A DNA stretch of 64,000 nucleotides from NCBI RefSeq assembly GCF_004365575.1, contig NZ_SOBG01000002.1, forward strand, positions 130,312 through 194,311, in the 5' to 3' direction. Below, one piece after another: positions 25,755-34,178 of the stretch. Each line of letters begins with the position of its first letter. Position 1 is the first letter of the stretch. The notes under the pieces are model-generated. The model saw nothing but the letters and a program-made list of their open reading frames with translations, did no database searches and was not told where the DNA came from. The position numbers and the translations under genes were made by a program. Source of the DNA: Hypnocyclicus thermotrophus (GTDB lineage Bacteria; Fusobacteriota; Fusobacteriia; Fusobacteriales; Fusobacteriaceae).

Positions 25755-26777
25755 TTATTTTTTAAATTTATTAGTAAACTCTATAAATTGATTTAATTTT
25801 TCAAATGCTTTTCCAGATTCTATAATATCTTTTGCTAAATAAACCCCTTCTCTTATATTTTCAGCTTTTTTACCTACATAGAGAGCAGCACCAGCATTAA
25901 GAAGTAATATATCATATTTAGCACCTTTTAATTTATTTTGAAGAAGTTCTTTTATAATATTTGCATTTTCTTCGACAGTTCCACCTTTTATTTCGCAACT
26001 GTCATATAAAGGCATTCCAAAATCTTTTGGTGAAATATAATAAGTTTGAATTTCACCGTTATTTAATTCTGTTATTTTTGTATTATTACAAGAACTTATT
26101 TCATCTAATTTATCCATACCATAAACAACTAAAGCTCTTTCTAAACCCAAATTTTTTAGAGCAGAAGCTATGATTTCTGTAAGTGATTCATCAAATACCC
26201 CTAAAACTTGACCTTTTGCAAATGCTGGATTAGTAAGCGGTCCAAGAACGTTAAAAATAGTTCTTTCTTTTAATTCTTTTCTTACTGGTACAGCATACTT
26301 CATAGCTTTATGAAAATTTGGAGCAAACATAAATCCAAGGCTTGTATTTTTTACACACTCTTTTACTTCTTCTGGAGTTAAATTAATATTTACACCAAGT
26401 TTTTCTAATACGTCAGCACTTCCACTTTTACTGGAAACAGAACGATTTCCGTGTTTTACTACTTTTATTCCAGCTGCAGCAGCAACAAACGCTACAGTAG
26501 TAGATATATTATAAGTATTAGCTCCATCACCTCCAGTGCCACAAGTATCTATAGTATATTCATTTGAAATATTAACTTTTTCAGCTTTTTCTCTCATTAC
26601 ATATGCTCCACCAGTTATTTCATCAGCTGTTTCACCTTTCATTCTAAGTGCTGTTAAAAATGCAGAAATTAATACTTCTGATACTTGTCCTTCCATAATC
26701 TCTGTCATGACTTGTTTCATTTCTTCTTGACTTAAATCTTGCTTTTGAAATAATTTTTTTATTGCTTTTCTTATCAT
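25755..26777 (-). CDS. trpD: Anthranilate phosphoribosyltransferase
   Basis: Transfers the phosphoribosyl group of PRPP to anthranilate. 340 residues, normal length, not fused to a glutaminase domain. The PRPP-binding motif TCGTGGDGANTYNIST, KHGNRSVSSKSGSAD and the metal-binding DE pair (DKLDEIS) are present. 92 bases separate it from trpG; this gap holds a 24-base AT palindrome (26818-26841) and a possible -10 box (TATAAT, minus strand 26810-26805), so an internal promoter is possible but not convincing. Confidence 0.96.
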   Translation of the reverse strand: MIRKAIKKLFQKQDLSQEEMKQVMTEIMEGQVSEVLISAFLTALRMKGETADEITGGAYVMREKAEKVNISNEYTIDTCGTGGDGANTYNISTTVAFVAAAAGIKVVKHGNRSVSSKSGSADVLEKLGVNINLTPEEVKECVKNTSLGFMFAPNFHKAMKYAVPVRKELKERTIFNVLGPLTNPAFAKGQVLGVFDESLTEIIASALKNLGLERALVVYGMDKLDEISSCNNTKITELNNGEIQTYYISPKDFGMPLYDSCEIKGGTVEENANIIKELLQNKLKGAKYDILLLNAGAALYVGKKAENIREGVYLAKDIIESGKAFEKLNQFIEFTNKFKK

Positions 26778-26869
26778 ATATAATCCCCCTTTTTGTTTTA
26801 ATATATTATACTACGCGAATTTTTTAATTAATTAAAAAATTATAAAATTATTAATAATAAAATATTAAA

Positions 26870-27433
26870 TTATAAGTTTACAAAATTTTCTATCATTTTT
26901 AATCCTTCAGGTGTATAAATTGATTCTGGATGAAATTGCAATCCAATTAATTTATATTTTTTATGTCTAATTCCCATTATTTCACCATCATCAGTTTTTG
27001 CAGTTATTTCAAAATCATTACTTAAAGTACCATCTATAATAGCAAGAGAATGATATCTAGCTACTTGAGTAGGATTAGTAATTTTTTTAAAAACACCTTT
27101 TCCATCATGTTTTATCATAGAAGATTTACCATGATAAATAGCTTTTGCATAACTAATGGTAGCGCCAAAGGCTTCTCCGATTGATTGATGGCCAAGGCAT
27201 ATTCCAAGGATTGGAATTTCTTGATGCAATTTTTGAATAAGTTCTACACATATCCCTGCTTCTTTTGGTGTTTTAGGACCAGGTGAAAGTACAATTTTTT
27301 CAGGATTGAGAGCTTTAATTTCTTCTACACTCATTTCATCATTTCTAATAACTTTTATATTTTTTTCAAATGTTCCCAAATATTGATATAAATTATAAGT
27401 AAAAGAATCATAGTTATCTATTAAAATTATCAT
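26870..27433 (-). CDS. trpG: Anthranilate synthase glutamine amidotransferase subunit
   Basis: Class I glutaminase that supplies ammonia to TrpE (or, in many bacteria, also to aminodeoxychorismate synthase). 187 residues with LIDNYDSFTYNLYQYL at the N terminus, oxyanion VLSPGPKTP, nucleophile GICLGHQSIGE and the His/Glu of LQFHPESIYTPEG. ATG 27433 is chosen: GGAG lies five bases upstream, and the ORF start 15 bases earlier overlaps that site. It follows the extra amidotransferase gene by 11 bases. Confidence 0.95.
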   Translation of the reverse strand: MIILIDNYDSFTYNLYQYLGTFEKNIKVIRNDEMSVEEIKALNPEKIVLSPGPKTPKEAGICVELIQKLHQEIPILGICLGHQSIGEAFGATISYAKAIYHGKSSMIKHDGKGVFKKITNPTQVARYHSLAIIDGTLSNDFEITAKTDDGEIMGIRHKKYKLIGLQFHPESIYTPEGLKMIENFVNL

Positions 27434-27444
27434 TTTTTCTCCTT

Positions 27445-28125
27445 TCATTTTATGAAATTTTCTAATATAGTCTGCATAATTTTATTATTAATTTCAATGT
27501 TTTCTAATTGATTTAAAATTTGATTTTTAGATTGAATGTAATTTTTATTTTCAGTTAATTCATCATTAGAATTATCAATTATAGATATAATATTTTCTTT
27601 TTTCATTTCTAAATGAAATTGTAATGCAATTATGTTATTAAAAATAAATCCTTGATTGTCACAAGCTTCACTTTCAAATATTTTTTCTGCTTTATCAGGT
27701 ATTAAAAACTTATCACCATGCCAATGCATAGTTTTAAATTCAGTTGGCACATTGTATAAAAATTTATGATTAGATACTTTTTTTACATTAAACCATCCTA
27801 TCTCTTTTTCTTTATTTTTAACAACTTTTGAGCCAAGTAAATCTGCTATTAATTGAGCACCTAAGCAAATTCCAATAATTTTTTTATTAGCATTAATGAC
27901 TTGCTTTATAAATGTTTTTTCTTCTTTTAAGAATGGATATTGTTTTTCTTCATAAATATTCATAGGACCACCAAGAATAACTAAGATATCAATATCATTA
28001 ATATTTGGTAGTTTATAGTTTTCATACATTTTAATATATTTAAATGTATAATTATTTTTTATAGCCCAATTTTCTATTATGCCTGGATCTTCAAAAGATA
28101 CATGTTTTATACAGAATATATTCAT
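27445..28125 (-). CDS. Additional class I glutamine amidotransferase inside the trp operon
   Basis: 226-residue stand-alone class I amidotransferase, related to the GMP-synthase-like family rather than to TrpG. The nucleophile is in IIGICLGAQLIADLLG, the catalytic His in ALQFHLEM, and LVILGGPMNIYEE forms the oxyanion region. A Gly-Trp and MHWHGDKF segment is typical of the stand-alone family. The C-terminal 50 residues are a charged helical extension. ATG 28125 is used, as the preceding ATG touches the GGAG site. It sits between trpE and trpG with gaps of 22 and 11 bases. Its acceptor substrate is unknown; it may transfer ammonia to, or hydrolyse, a gamma-glutamyl compound. Confidence 0.85.
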   Translation of the reverse strand: MNIFCIKHVSFEDPGIIENWAIKNNYTFKYIKMYENYKLPNINDIDILVILGGPMNIYEEKQYPFLKEEKTFIKQVINANKKIIGICLGAQLIADLLGSKVVKNKEKEIGWFNVKKVSNHKFLYNVPTEFKTMHWHGDKFLIPDKAEKIFESEACDNQGFIFNNIIALQFHLEMKKENIISIIDNSNDELTENKNYIQSKNQILNQLENIEINNKIMQTILENFIK

Positions 28126-28147
28126 TGACATCTCCTTTTTTTATAAT

Positions 28148-29539
28148 TTAGCTTTTTATAGCTGTTAATAGAGCTTTTACTTTATTTTTTGTTTCTTCAT
28201 ATTCCATTTCCGGATTTGAATCAGATGTTATACCTGCTCCAGCTTGCATATATACTTTATTATCTTTTATTATCATAGTTCTTATTGCGATACAAGTATC
28301 CATATCACCATTATATGAAAAATATCCGGCAGCACCTCCATATATTCCTCTTTTTTCCTTTTCAAGCTCTTCAATTATTTCCATAGCTCTTATTTTAGGA
28401 GCTCCTGATAATGTACCTGCAGGTAAAAATGATGATAATATAGAAAAAGCATCTTTGTCTTTTCTTTTTTCTCCTTCAACTAATGAAACTATATGCATTA
28501 CATGAGAATAATAATGAATTTTCATAAATTCAGTTACTTTAACACTACCAATTTTTGATATTCGCCCCATATCGTTCCTAGCTAAATCGACTAACATAAT
28601 GTGTTCTGCTTTTTCTTTTTCATCATTTAATAAATCTTTTGCAAGTAACAAATCTTCTTTTTCATCTTTTCCTCTTTTTTTAGTACCCGCAATAGGACAA
28701 TTAAATACTTCATCTCCTCGAAGCTCTACAAGCATTTCAGGAGAACTACCAGCTACTTGATAATTACCAAAATTAAAATAAAATAAATATGGAGAAGGAT
28801 TTAAACTTCTTAGTTTTCTATATAAATTGAATGGATGTTCATTTGTTTCTAGTGTCCATCGTTGAGAAAGAACTACTTGAAAAATATCTCCTTCAAATAT
28901 ATATTTTTTAGCTTTTTGAACCATTTCTATAAATTCCTCTTTTGTTGTATTACTTATAGCCTCATTTTCAATTTTGATTTTATTAATATTATAAAAATTA
29001 ATCGGTAAAGTTGTAGTTTTGATAATGTTCTCAATTTCTTCGATTCGTTTATATGCTAATTCTTCATTGTTTTTATCTTCAAGAACAATAATAGAAATAT
29101 CTTGATGATAATGATCATACATAATAAATTCTGTTAAAAACATCATATTTGATTCAGGAAGGTTTAAATTATCTGGGTTTATTTTTGGAAGTTTTTCATA
29201 TTGTTTTATTATATCGTATCCAATTACACCTACAGCACCACCACAAAAAGGAAGACTAGAATCTTCAATAATTTTGATATTCTCAATTTCTTCTTTTATT
29301 GTATCAAGAACTCGTCCATTTTTTTTTAAAATTTCTCCATTTTTTTTAATTTTTATACTTGATTCATTTGATTCAACAATAATAAAAGGATTTTTACCAA
29401 TAAAAGAATATCTTCCTTTTATAGAGTCTCTACTTTCAAGTAATATTCCAATATCATTATTTATATATTTTTTATATAAAGTAATGGGTGTTTCTATATC
29501 CCCAGATATTTTTTTTTTAAATACTTTTAACTCTTTCAT
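28148..29539 (-). CDS. trpE: Anthranilate synthase component I
   Basis: Chorismate plus ammonia to anthranilate. 463 residues. The N-terminal ILLESRDSIKGRYSF carries the LLES element used for feedback inhibition by tryptophan, so the enzyme should be Trp-sensitive. The C-terminal chorismate-binding domain has SLNPSPYLFYF, CPIAGTKKRG, LVDLARNDMGRISKIG and GTLSGAPKIRAMEII. Shine-Dalgarno AGGGGGAA precedes ATG 29539. Just upstream lies the leader with trpL and the attenuator. Confidence 0.96.
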   Translation of the reverse strand: MKELKVFKKKISGDIETPITLYKKYINNDIGILLESRDSIKGRYSFIGKNPFIIVESNESSIKIKKNGEILKKNGRVLDTIKEEIENIKIIEDSSLPFCGGAVGVIGYDIIKQYEKLPKINPDNLNLPESNMMFLTEFIMYDHYHQDISIIVLEDKNNEELAYKRIEEIENIIKTTTLPINFYNINKIKIENEAISNTTKEEFIEMVQKAKKYIFEGDIFQVVLSQRWTLETNEHPFNLYRKLRSLNPSPYLFYFNFGNYQVAGSSPEMLVELRGDEVFNCPIAGTKKRGKDEKEDLLLAKDLLNDEKEKAEHIMLVDLARNDMGRISKIGSVKVTEFMKIHYYSHVMHIVSLVEGEKRKDKDAFSILSSFLPAGTLSGAPKIRAMEIIEELEKEKRGIYGGAAGYFSYNGDMDTCIAIRTMIIKDNKVYMQAGAGITSDSNPEMEYEETKNKVKALLTAIKS

Positions 29540-29640
29540 AATTTTCCCCCTTAGTTATAAATTTTAAATTATTGATTTTATTATTTTAAATTGATATTTT
29601 TATAGTTCTCTTAGTTTTTTATTATTGATATATAATAAAA

Positions 29641-29665
29641 AAAGACCGTTCTAAGAACAGTCTTT
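29641..29665 (-). terminator. Attenuator terminator of the trp operon
   Basis: On the minus strand an 11-bp stem (29665-29655 with 29651-29641, one G-T pair) closes a 3-base loop and runs into seven T (through 29637). It lies about 100 bases before trpE and after the leader peptide stop, so it should end leader transcripts prematurely when it forms. Confidence 0.88.
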
Positions 29666-29765
29666 ATGTATAAATTATTTATCTATAAAAATTATATCTT
29701 AAAATTACTAAAAGATATAATCTAATAGATAGTATCGTTCTTAGATATGATACTACAGATTATAT
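29650..29765 (-). promoter_or_regulatory. trp leader RNA: competing hairpins and antiterminator
   Basis: Minus-strand RNA. Segment D (29745-29736, TCTAAGAACG) can pair over 10 bases with TGTTCTTAGA (29659-29650), which is most of the terminator's 5' arm, giving an antiterminator. Segment A (29765-29757) pairs with B (29723-29715) over 9 bp, and inside that 29755-29749 pairs with 29736-29730. B in turn can pair with C (29721-29712 with 29700-29691, 10 bp). A ribosome at the leader stop (29724-29722) would cover D and allow the terminator; one stalled at the Trp codons (29799-29794) leaves D free. Confidence 0.75.
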
Positions 29766-29820
29766 ATTTAGTTGATTCAAGATATTCGTTTTTCCACCAG
29801 CTTTTAAATATAGTAACCAT
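29722..29820 (-). CDS. trpL: trp operon leader peptide with tandem Trp codons
   Basis: A 32-codon ORF preceded by AAAAAAGGAG (29840-29831). It encodes MVTIFKSWWKNEYLES followed by a Tyr/Ile/Lys-rich tail and stops at TAG 29724-29722. Codons 8 and 9 are both TGG (29799-29794); Trp is otherwise rare in this AT-rich genome. It lies between a promoter and a terminator ahead of trpE. This is the hallmark of ribosome-mediated attenuation as in the enterobacterial trp operon, rather than a T-box or TRAP system. Function as a sensor is inferred; the peptide itself probably has no activity. Confidence 0.85.
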   Translation of the reverse strand: MVTIFKSWWKNEYLESTKYIICSIISKNDTIY

Positions 29821-29853
29821 ATCTAAAACACTCCTTTTTTATTATTTGTATTA

Positions 29854-29882
29854 ATGTTATCATACTAAAAAACATAAATCAA
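29854..29882 (-). promoter_or_regulatory. trp operon promoter
   Basis: Minus strand: TTGATT (29882-29877), 17-bp spacer, TAACAT (29859-29854) with an extended -10 TG at 29862-29861. The expected start lies about 25 bases before the trpL ATG. The remaining part of the 364-base gap between trpE and marR is the leader described above; nothing else is seen in it. Confidence 0.6.
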
Positions 29883-29903
29883 GTTTTTTTTGAAATTTTA
29901 AAA

Positions 29904-30332
29904 TTATTTTTCTAAAATTTTATTAAGAATATCAATTTGTTGTTTTATAGCAAAAATTTCGTTTTTTTCTAATGAAAAATTATTTAACAAGTTAGTAGGA
30001 ATATTTTTTGCTTTATTTTTTAAATTTCTTCCTTTTGTAGTAAGAGAGATTATTAGATTTCGTTCATCAAATTTATTTCGATTTCTTTTTATGTATTCTT
30101 TTTTTTCAAGCTTTTTTAAAAGAGGGGTAAGAGTTCCAGAATCAAGAGAAAGAATTTTTCCTATTTCATTTACATTTATTCCATCTTTTTCCCATAATAC
30201 AAGCATAGTAATATATTGAGTATAAGTAAGATCAAGTTTATTTAAAAGGGGTTTGTAAATTGTATTTATATTTTTCATCAATTTATATACACTAAAACAA
30301 AATTGATTTTCAATTTTTAAAATATCATTCAT
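29904..30332 (-). CDS. MarR-family transcriptional regulator
   Basis: 142-residue winged-helix repressor of the MarR family. The winged helix runs from about 30 to 100: LDLTYTQYITMLVLWEKDG, then the recognition region LSLDSGTLTPLLKKLEKKEY and the wing RNKFDERNLIISLTTKG, the last with the family's D-x-R-x motif. ATG 30332 is preferred to TTG 30344. It is divergent from the macro-like gene with 204 bases between, so it may regulate that gene, itself, or both. Its ligand is unknown; a Cys near residue 12 could be a redox sensor, but that is speculative. Confidence 0.88.
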   Translation of the reverse strand: MNDILKIENQFCFSVYKLMKNINTIYKPLLNKLDLTYTQYITMLVLWEKDGINVNEIGKILSLDSGTLTPLLKKLEKKEYIKRNRNKFDERNLIISLTTKGRNLKNKAKNIPTNLLNNFSLEKNEIFAIKQQIDILNKILEK

Positions 30333-30366
30333 TTTTATTACCAACCTTTTTAAAATTTCTATTTAA

Positions 30367-30398
30367 ATTATAACAAAAATAAAGTTAAAAATAAAGTT
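30367..30398. repeat. Tandem 12-bp direct repeat at the marR promoter
   Basis: AAAAATAAAGTT occurs twice head to tail (30375-30386 and 30387-30398). It occupies the spacer and -35 region of a minus-strand extended -10 promoter (TG at 30375-30374, TATAAT at 30372-30367) serving marR. It could be an autoregulatory site; in such AT-rich DNA it could also be chance. Confidence 0.4.
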
Positions 30399-30492
30399 AA
30401 AAAATACATTATAATTAAAATAAATCTCAATAAATAAAAAAATTCTTTATGAATAAAAAAACAAAAAATAATATATATTTTTAAAAAAAATA

Positions 30493-30501
30493 TGCTATAC
30501 T
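30493..30501 (+). promoter_or_regulatory. Extended -10 promoter of the macro-like gene
   Basis: TG (30493-30494), C, TATACT (30496-30501), about 35 bases before the start codon. No good -35 box is visible. AAGGGGAGGA (30521-30530) is the ribosome binding site. Confidence 0.5.
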
Positions 30502-30536
30502 AAATTGATTAAACTAAATAAAGGGGAGGATAATTT

Positions 30537-31106
30537 ATGAAAAAACAACTTTTAATAAGAGCAATAGAAAATAAAGATGTGTGTGCAGTAGAAAGTGATG
30601 CATTAATTACAGCAGTTGATTCTAAAGGTATTTGGTGTGGACAAGTGGATATGGCTATTCGAAAAAATGTAGGTGATTATTATCATCAAGCATTATTAGG
30701 ACATATTAGACAAAAAACAGGAACTTCTTTATTTGATGATGGGCAAGTAGTTTTAGTTGAAAAAGATGAAGGAATGAAAACAGCATTTAATAATATTATT
30801 TTTGTGATTGATGATTTAAGAAAACCTTTATCAGAAATTATATATAGTGGACTAGTAAAAGCTAATGAAGAAGAATATAAAATAGTATCCATGTCATCAA
30901 TTAGAGCAGGAGAATCTTTTGGTAAAAAAGAAAAAACTTATGAAGAAATGGCAAAAGAAGTATTTAAAGGAATTAGAAAATTTTTAAATGAAACAGAAGA
31001 AGTAAAAATAGATAGATTGTTTATTTTAACATATGATAATGAAAAATATAAAAACCTTTTAATACAAGAATTTAATACAGATGAAGATTTAGTAGCAATA
31101 TACTAA
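30537..31106 (+). CDS. Macro-domain-like protein
   Basis: 189 residues resembling a small stand-alone macro domain (ADP-ribose or related nucleotide binding). The core pattern DALITAVDSKGIWCGQVDMA recalls the macro motif 'VNAAN..L.GGGGVD.AI', followed by an AIRKNVGDYYHQ helix; later IIFVIDDLRKPLSEIIYSGL and IVSMSSIRAG match the second conserved half. The usual catalytic Asn is Asp here, and the Gly-rich loop is altered (WCGQVD), so hydrolase activity is doubtful. It is divergent from marR and stands alone in its transcript. A nucleotide-binding role is inferred from fold resemblance. Confidence 0.6.
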   Translation: MKKQLLIRAIENKDVCAVESDALITAVDSKGIWCGQVDMAIRKNVGDYYHQALLGHIRQKTGTSLFDDGQVVLVEKDEGMKTAFNNIIFVIDDLRKPLSEIIYSGLVKANEEEYKIVSMSSIRAGESFGKKEKTYEEMAKEVFKGIRKFLNETEEVKIDRLFILTYDNEKYKNLLIQEFNTDEDLVAIY

Positions 31107-31135
31107 AATTTTTGTTTAATATTTATAAATTTTTA

Positions 31136-31164
31136 TTGACAAAACATTAAAATTAATATATACT
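31136..31164 (+). promoter_or_regulatory. metK promoter
   Basis: TTGACA (31136-31141), 17-bp spacer, TATACT (31159-31164). Near-consensus; transcription would begin about 12 bases before the SAM riboswitch. Confidence 0.85.
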
Positions 31165-31181
31165 AATTTAGTCAAAAAAGC

Positions 31182-31284
31182 AAGTTATCAAGAGAAGTGG
31201 AGGGACCGGCCCAATGAAACTTCAGCAACCTACTGTAACCTTATTTAGTGTGGTGCTAATTCCGAGAGATGATAGAGAGTAGAG
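31182..31284 (+). ncRNA. SAM-I riboswitch
   Basis: S-box aptamer controlling metK. Conserved parts: TTATCAAGAGAAGTGGAGGG (31185-31204), GGCCCAATGAAACTTCAGCAACC (split over 31208-31230), GGTGCTAATTCC (31252-31263) and GAGAGATGATAGAG near the 3' end. The first and last segments form the P1 helix. An intrinsic terminator follows directly, so SAM binding should stop transcription. This is the classic arrangement known from Firmicutes and Fusobacteria. Confidence 0.97.
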
Positions 31285-31285
31285 T

Positions 31286-31315
31286 AACCTCTTTCATTTC
31301 TGAAAGAGGTTTTTT
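31286..31315 (+). terminator. Terminator of the SAM-I riboswitch
   Basis: AACCTCTTTC (31286-31295) pairs with GAAAGAGGTT (31302-31311) followed by a T-run to 31315. The left flank AGAGTAACC overlaps the region that can instead pair with the aptamer P1 strand. Confidence 0.92.
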
Positions 31316-31346
31316 ATTATCTAAATATTTAGAAAAGGAGAAAAAA

Positions 31347-32555
31347 ATGATAGAAAAAGGAAGAGTATTTTTCACTTCTGAGTCTGTTACTGAAGGTCAT
31401 CCAGACAAAATGGCAGACCAAATCTCAGATGCTATACTTGATGCAATTTTAAAAGAAGACCCAAAAGCTAGAGTGGCTTGTGAAACTATGCTTACAACAG
31501 GACTTGTTGTAATAGCAGGTGAAATAACGACTGCAACTTATGTTGATTTTCAAAAAATTGTAAGAAATACAGTAAAAGAAATAGGATATACAAGAGCAAA
31601 ATATGGATTTGATTTTGAAACTTGTGCAGTGATAAATTCTATTCATGAACAATCAGCAGATATAGCTATGGGAGTAGATGAATCTTTAGAAATAAAAGAA
31701 AACAAATCAAAAAAAGAGGATGAAAGAGAATTACTTGGTGCAGGAGACCAAGGAATTATGTTTGGTTTTGCTACTAATGAGACAGAAGAATTGATGCCAA
31801 TGCCTATTATACTAGCACATAAATTAGCTAGAAAATTATCAGAAGTAAGAAAAAACAATACATTAGATTATTTAAGACCAGATGGAAAAACTCAAGTAAC
31901 AGTAGAATATGTAGATGGAAAACCAGTTAGGATAGATGCAATAGTAATATCAACTCAACATGATTCTGATATTACACATGATAAAATAGAACATGATATG
32001 AAAAAATATGTTATAAATTCAATAATTCCAGAAGAATTATTAGATGAAAATACAAAATATTATATAAATCCAACTGGAAGATTTGTTATTGGAGGCCCTC
32101 ACGGTGATGCTGGTCTTACAGGAAGAAAAATCATAGTTGATACTTATGGTGGAATGGGAAGACATGGTGGAGGAGCATTTTCTGGAAAAGACCCTACGAA
32201 AGTAGATAGAAGTGCCGCTTATGCTGCAAGATGGGTTGCTAAAAATATAGTTGCTGCAGGACTTGCTGATAAATGTGAAATACAGTTATCTTATGCAATA
32301 GGAGTAGCTAGTCCTACTTCAATAGCAGTAAATACTTTTGAAACAGGAAAAGTAGCAGATGATACTATAGTAAAAGCGGTAAAAAAAGTATTTGATTTAA
32401 GACCAGGGGCAATAATTCAAGATTTAGACTTAAGAAGACCTTTATATAGACAAGTAGCAGCTTATGGACATTTTGGTAGAATAGACTTAGATTTACCATG
32501 GGAAAAAACTAATAAAGTAGAAGAACTAAAAAAAATAGTAGAAGAATTAAAATAA
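31347..32555 (+). CDS. metK: S-adenosylmethionine synthetase
   Basis: Makes SAM from methionine and ATP; cytosolic tetramer. 402 residues. Signatures: [20 protein letters not shown] (ATP and metal site), [16 protein letters not shown] and [24 protein letters not shown] 31347 follows AAAAGGAG (31333-31340); the frame extends upstream into the riboswitch terminator, which is not coding. Expression is set by the riboswitch. It ends at a 17-bp bidirectional terminator. Confidence 0.98.
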   Translation: MIEKGRVFFTSESVTEGHPDKMADQISDAILDAILKEDPKARVACETMLTTGLVVIAGEITTATYVDFQKIVRNTVKEIGYTRAKYGFDFETCAVINSIHEQSADIAMGVDESLEIKENKSKKEDERELLGAGDQGIMFGFATNETEELMPMPIILAHKLARKLSEVRKNNTLDYLRPDGKTQVTVEYVDGKPVRIDAIVISTQHDSDITHDKIEHDMKKYVINSIIPEELLDENTKYYINPTGRFVIGGPHGDAGLTGRKIIVDTYGGMGRHGGGAFSGKDPTKVDRSAAYAARWVAKNIVAAGLADKCEIQLSYAIGVASPTSIAVNTFETGKVADDTIVKAVKKVFDLRPGAIIQDLDLRRPLYRQVAAYGHFGRIDLDLPWEKTNKVEELKKIVEELK

Positions 32556-32563
32556 TTAATAAA

Positions 32564-32600
32564 AAGAGTGTATTTATATTTTATAAATACACTCTTTTAT
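32564..32600. terminator. Bidirectional terminator between metK and thrC
   Basis: 17-bp stem: AAAAGAGTGTATTTATA (32564-32580) and TATAAATACACTCTTTT (32584-32600), separating convergent genes. Confidence 0.9.
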
Positions 32601-32616
32601 ATTGTTTAAATTTTAG

Positions 32617-34110
32617 TTATTTAATTTTTAAAAAATCTGCGATAGTATCTTTCATTTTATTAGGATTAATTACAGTTTTATGTAAAATTTCTTTTTTATT
32701 AAGTTCGAAAACAGCTTTTGGGATTTCTAAATTTGTAATTTTAGAAAGTTCTTCAATTAATTCAAAATCAGATTTATTATCAAGATTTTTATCAATGATA
32801 GATTCTAATACTGCTCTAGTAAATTTAAAAGGGCTAGCAGTAGAAGCTATAAGAGTTTTAGTATCAGTATCATTTGTTTCTTCTAAATAATTTTCATATA
32901 CTTTATATGCAACAGCAGTATGTGTGTCTATAACATATGAATATTTTTCATATACATTTTTAATTGTAGATTTTGTAGATTTATCATCAGCAAATCCACC
33001 ATAAAATTTATTTAATTTTTCTTTTAAATTATTTGGTAATTCGTATTTACCATTGGTTTTTAAAGAATTCATTAATTCAATAATAAGTTTATCATTTTTA
33101 TCTGTTAATGATTCAATAAATCTTTCAAGATTACTTGAGATTAGAATATCCATTGAAGGCGATATTGTAGTGTTAAATTCTCTATTTATATCATATATTC
33201 CAGTATTTAAAAAATCAGTAAGAACGTTATTTATATTACTTGCACATATAAATTTATTTACTGGTAGTCCCATTTTAAAAGCGTAATATGAAGCTAATAT
33301 ATTACCAAAATTTCCAGTAGGAACTACTACATTTATTTTATCTCCAGTTTTTATTTTATTATTTTTTATTAAATTAAAATATCCGTAAAAATAGTAAATG
33401 ATTTGGGGAACTAACCTACCTATATTTATTGAATTAGCGCTAGAAAAAACATACCCGTTTTCATTTAAAATTTTATTAAATTCAGTGTCATTAAAAATAT
33501 CTTTTACACCACTTTGAGCATCATCAAAATTTCCATTGATAGCTACAACAAATGTATTATCTCCAGTTTGAGTAACCATTTGAGCTTTTTGTACTTCGCT
33601 TACACCATCAGTAGGGAAAAATACAATTATTTTAATCCCTTCATTATTTGCAAAACCTTCTAAAGCAGCTTTTCCTGTATCACCACTTGTTGCAGTTAGG
33701 ATAACTATATCTTTTTTTTCATTATTTTTTTCTTTTGAGAGCTTCATAAATTTAGGCAAAATAGAAAGAGCCATATCTTTAAATGCTAAGGTAGGTCCTC
33801 TATATAATTCTAAAAAAGAAACATTTTCAATATCTTTTATACTAACTATATCTTCTGTTTCAAATTTTTCATTATATGCTTCATTTATACACCATTTTAT
33901 CTCTTCTTCATCAAAATCATTTAAAAATTTTGAAAGTATATCAAAAGCTAATGATTTATAATCAACTTCTAGATATTTTTTATTAAAAATATCTATTTTT
34001 TCAAAATTTTCAGGTACAAAAAGTCCTCCATTTGTTGACAAGCCTTTTAATACTCCTTCAGAAAAAGATACTTTTTCATTTACATTTCTAGTACTATAAT
34101 ACATTTTCAT
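32617..34110 (-). CDS. thrC: Threonine synthase
   Basis: PLP enzyme converting O-phosphohomoserine to threonine. 497 residues, the longer bacterial/fungal type. The N-terminal MYYSTRN and FSEGVLKGLSTNGGLFVPE are typical; PLP lysine in PTLAFKDMALSIL; SGDTGKAALEGF binds phosphate; FGNILASYYAFKMGLP follows. It is a monocistronic gene: no thrA or thrB neighbours. Shine-Dalgarno GGGGGAA precedes ATG 34110. The promoter lies about 70-95 bases upstream. Confidence 0.95.
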   Translation of the reverse strand: MKMYYSTRNVNEKVSFSEGVLKGLSTNGGLFVPENFEKIDIFNKKYLEVDYKSLAFDILSKFLNDFDEEEIKWCINEAYNEKFETEDIVSIKDIENVSFLELYRGPTLAFKDMALSILPKFMKLSKEKNNEKKDIVILTATSGDTGKAALEGFANNEGIKIIVFFPTDGVSEVQKAQMVTQTGDNTFVVAINGNFDDAQSGVKDIFNDTEFNKILNENGYVFSSANSINIGRLVPQIIYYFYGYFNLIKNNKIKTGDKINVVVPTGNFGNILASYYAFKMGLPVNKFICASNINNVLTDFLNTGIYDINREFNTTISPSMDILISSNLERFIESLTDKNDKLIIELMNSLKTNGKYELPNNLKEKLNKFYGGFADDKSTKSTIKNVYEKYSYVIDTHTAVAYKVYENYLEETNDTDTKTLIASTASPFKFTRAVLESIIDKNLDNKSDFELIEELSKITNLEIPKAVFELNKKEILHKTVINPNKMKDTIADFLKIK

Positions 34111-34178
34111 ATATATTCCCCCAAACTTTGTCTAAAAATTTTATACAATGGTTATAAATTTTAAATACTTTTTTAGAT

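Noticed and set aside
26805-26841. 24-base AT palindrome and a -10-like box between trpG and trpD as an internal promoter or terminator
   Set aside because: No -35 match, no GC in the stem and no T-run; such palindromes are common in this base composition.
30361-30420. T-box or other tRNA-sensing leader near marR/trp
   Set aside because: No AGGGTGGNACCGCG-type T-box sequence occurs in this region or elsewhere in the trp leader.
31269-31346. Upstream extension of metK (26 residues) from an ATG in the riboswitch
   Set aside because: It would run through the riboswitch terminator; the downstream ATG has a proper ribosome binding site and the family's normal start.
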